A stretch of 7,712 nucleotides of DNA, taken from assembly GCA_016840185.1 (NCBI GenBank), contig JAEOSV010000081.1:1-7712 (forward strand), given 5' to 3'. The position numbers were made by a program, and so were the translations under genes. Below the pieces are notes generated by a model. The model did no database searches and was not told the DNA's origin. It saw nothing but the letters and a program-made list of their open reading frames with translations. This DNA comes from Candidatus Hermodarchaeota archaeon (GTDB lineage: Archaea; Asgardarchaeota; Hermodarchaeia; Hermodarchaeales; Hermodarchaeaceae). Within the stretch, counting starts at the first letter, position 1. Each line of letters begins with the position of its first letter. This document shows, piece after piece, positions 6,324 through 7,712 of this stretch.

Positions 6324-6930
6324 CCTCCACCTCTCCACCGGATTCCTTCGGATATAGTTGAGTAAACTGATACAACAGAATCGCTCCATACATTATCATG
6401 ATGATGCTCACAACTAACAGCGGAAGTATCACCAAGATTGGAGTGAAGAAGATGAAAACTGCTGAAGCGAGAAAGATAGTTCCGTAGATGTAAAATCGCC
6501 GTAGATCTGAAATGTACCCAATCAATGCAAAAAGGAACCCGCCAATAACTCCCATAATAAGAATGGTGATTTGTGACTCAAAAATCAGAATTCCTAAGGG
6601 TGGAAATAGCATAGCTAGAATACCCAGAATGTTTCCAAAAACCAAGATTACAACGAATGCTAAGAATATGTAAATGATTTTTTGTTTCCGTTCTGGAGAG
6701 AATTCAACATAACCCATCCGCGGAACTGTGACTGATTTTTTGGCAGCTGTATAAGTTGATGTTAAAGCGACTAAACCGCCAACGATAAAATACCAGAATC
6801 CCGGAAAAAACCAGATCATAAGTGCCAAACTAAAGAGGGCACTACCCACGATAATGTCAATCAATCCGTCTTGATGGTAAGATGTGAACGCCTTTCGTTC
6901 CAATGCTTTGAGATCTGTATGTTCATTCAA
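6316..6930 (-). CDS. Six-segment membrane protein paired with the winged-helix regulator
   Basis: This 204-residue protein has an N-terminal cytosolic stretch (LKALERKAFTSYHQDGLIDI, 7-26) and about six hydrophobic segments, near 23-41, 43-60, 84-112, 121-140, 145-163 and 166-190. It ends in an acidic tail (KESGGEVEVV). Basic loops after segment 2 (AAKKSVTVPR) and between segments 4 and 5 (SDLRR) suggest a cytosolic N-terminus. No transporter or enzyme motif is recognised; the DGL-DI-x-G motif at the first segment may be the family signature. It is the first gene of a two-gene operon with the regulator, overlapping it by 8 bases, so it may sense or respond to the signal the regulator controls; this is inference. 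The start is TTG, with GGTGAT (6941-6936) five bases before it and a TATATAAG box further upstream. Function is unknown. Confidence 0.82.
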   Translation of the reverse strand: MNEHTDLKALERKAFTSYHQDGLIDIIVGSALFSLALMIWFFPGFWYFIVGGLVALTSTYTAAKKSVTVPRMGYVEFSPERKQKIIYIFLAFVVILVFGNILGILAMLFPPLGILIFESQITILIMGVIGGFLFALIGYISDLRRFYIYGTIFLASAVFIFFTPILVILPLLVVSIIMIMYGAILLYQFTQLYPKESGGEVEVV

Positions 6931-6951
6931 GCGTAATCACCTAAATATAAC

Positions 6952-7008
6952 ATACTTTGCCACACTTATATACTTTGCGTTATAGTAACACTTTGCTACT
7001 CAAAGTGT
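6952..7008. repeat. Three ACTTTGC repeats with 18-base period plus an 8-bp inverted repeat (candidate operators)
   Basis: ACTTTGC occurs at 6954-6960, 6972-6978 and 6990-6996, exactly 18 bases apart. With two flanking bases the copies read ATACTTTGC, ATACTTTGC and ACACTTTGC. The third is also the left arm of the perfect inverted repeat ACACTTTG-N5-CAAAGTGT (6988-7008). Read toward the operon, the copies lie upstream of, at the edge of and downstream of the TATA box. Such repeats around a promoter suit cooperative binding by the winged-helix protein encoded in the same operon. The repeats are seen directly; the identity of the binding protein is inferred. Confidence 0.6.
6965..6972 (-). promoter_or_regulatory. 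TATA box of the membrane protein/winged-helix operon
   Basis: On the minus strand TATATAAG lies 35-42 bases before the TTG start. Initiation would fall near 6943, giving a leader of about 13 bases that still contains the GGTGAT ribosome-binding site. The box overlaps the second ACTTTGC-type repeat by three bases and lies between the first and third. Confidence 0.6.
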
Positions 7009-7074
7009 AGTCCGATAAACGAACATCAATATTACGTGATTAAATTCCTACGAAATTGCACTAGCAAACAGCAG

Positions 7075-7712
7075 TTACCTTTTCGAGTCGAATGAATCTT
7101 GTGTGGTTCTGGCAATGATTTCGTCCTGTAATAGTTTCCCGATATCCACAAAATAATCACTATAACCAGCAACACGGACGATAAGATCACGATGCTGATT
7201 GGGATGTTCCTGGGCTTCTCGTAATGTATCAGCATCAATGATGTTAAACTGGATGTGGTGTCCTCCTAATTTGAAATACGTTCTTACTAGCGCAGCGAGC
7301 TTCTCAAGACCTGACTGATCTTTCAATAGCTTGGGTAACAGTTTCTGATTTAGAAGTGTACCTCCAGTCTTGACATGATCGATTTTCGATACTGAATGGA
7401 TGACAGCAGTTGGTCCACAAGTATCTGCTCCATGACTTGGAGAGATGCCATCTGATAAGGGGTTGTTTGCTTTACGTCCATTTGGGGATGCTCCGGTAAC
7501 CTGTCCAAAATAGATGTGAACAGTTGTAGGCAATAAATTGACGCGATATTCTCCACCCTTTGTGTTTGGACGTCCATCTACGATTGAAAAATAAGTTTCA
7601 AAAACCTTTTGAGCAATGGTGTCAGCGAATTCGTCATCATTACCAAATTTTGGTGCTTCAGTTATGAGCCGTTGACGTAACTCCTCGTTTCCTCGAAAAT
7701 CTTGATTGAGCA
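7075..7712 (-). CDS. Glycyl radical enzyme, PflD-like, C-terminal part (N-terminus beyond right edge)
   Basis: The frame is open from the window edge (first whole codon 7710-7708) to TAA at 7077-7075, giving the last 211 residues of an enzyme usually near 800. The signature RVAGYSDYF carries the radical glycine, encoded at 7167-7165, 30th residue from the C-terminus. Other family blocks are DGRPNTKGGEYRVNLLPTT, YFGQVTGASPNGRKA, PLSDGISPSHGADTCGPTA, KTGGTLLNQK and GGHHIQFNIIDADTLREAQ, ending in LQDEIIARTTQDSF. This resembles the PflD-like eliminase/decarboxylase branch (diol, glycerol, hydroxyproline and related enzymes) more than classical pyruvate formate-lyase, whose motif reads RVSGYAVRF. 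The substrate cannot be told, because the active-site Cys/Glu loop is outside the window. These oxygen-sensitive cytosolic enzymes need a radical-SAM activase; none is encoded downstream. A TTG inside the frame (7533) is not the start, as similarity continues upstream of it. Confidence 0.93.
   Translation of the reverse strand, partial: LNQDFRGNEELRQRLITEAPKFGNDDEFADTIAQKVFETYFSIVDGRPNTKGGEYRVNLLPTTVHIYFGQVTGASPNGRKANNPLSDGISPSHGADTCGPTAVIHSVSKIDHVKTGGTLLNQKLLPKLLKDQSGLEKLAALVRTYFKLGGHHIQFNIIDADTLREAQEHPNQHRDLIVRVAGYSDYFVDIGKLLQDEIIARTTQDSFDSKR

Noticed and set aside
6324..6389. ATG at 6389 as start of the winged-helix regulator
   Set aside because: It adds 22 residues lying within the membrane-protein gene and outside the family pattern. 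The TTG at 6323 has a ribosome-binding site and the usual short overlap.
7009..7074. Possible terminator after the glycyl radical enzyme gene
   Set aside because: On the minus strand I find neither a convincing stem nor a T-run between the stop codon and the repeat array.
7075..7533. A separate 152-residue gene starting at TTG 7533
   Set aside because: Glycyl radical enzyme similarity continues in frame upstream (DGRPNTKGGEYRVNLL) to the window edge, so the TTG is an internal leucine codon.
1..7712. CRISPR array, tRNA or rRNA gene, insertion sequence
   Set aside because: No regularly spaced repeats of 24-40 bases, no tRNA-like or rRNA segments, and no transposase-like frame or terminal inverted repeats were seen on either strand.

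Overview
The window looks archaeal. Several start codons are preceded by TATA-like boxes at the archaeal distance (TTTTAAATA, TTTATATG, TTAAATA, TATATAAG), and ribosome-binding sites share a GGTG core. The protein families also fit: a multi-PAS sensor, a membrane-anchored DUF362 protein, small DUF4064-like membrane proteins and an archaeal-type winged-helix regulator beside a membrane protein. The protein style resembles Asgard archaea, most like Thorarchaeia. That placement comes from memory of similar proteins, not from a search, and is tentative. Five of the seven visible starts are TTG.

Layout, left to right. Positions 1-879 (minus) hold the N-terminal 293 residues of a multi-PAS signalling protein that runs off the left edge. 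A 267-base divergent intergenic region (880-1146) is unusually rich in short inverted repeats and holds the promoters of this gene and of a full-length acetyl-CoA synthetase (1147-3111, plus). After a hairpin/T-rich terminator comes a 570-residue protein with three N-terminal membrane segments and a DUF362 domain predicted outside the membrane (3276-4988, plus). Two small membrane proteins follow (5081-5416 and 5593-5949, plus). They are clear tandem paralogues, separated by a strong terminator, and each has its own promoter.

The right part is on the minus strand. A six-segment membrane protein (6930-6316) and a winged-helix regulator (6323-6003) overlap by 8 bases and form a two-gene operon. 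Its promoter holds three ACTTTGC repeats at an exact 18-base period plus an 8-bp inverted repeat, a good candidate for autoregulation. At the right edge, 7712-7075 encodes the C-terminal 211 residues of a glycyl radical enzyme with an intact glycyl radical motif.

The acetyl-CoA synthetase and the glycyl radical enzyme suggest anaerobic carbon metabolism with acetate and acetyl-CoA turnover, but nothing shows that they act in one pathway. The most interesting candidate system is the membrane-protein/winged-helix pair with its repeat-bearing promoter. There is no tRNA, rRNA, CRISPR array, insertion sequence or gene-free stretch over 300 bases.
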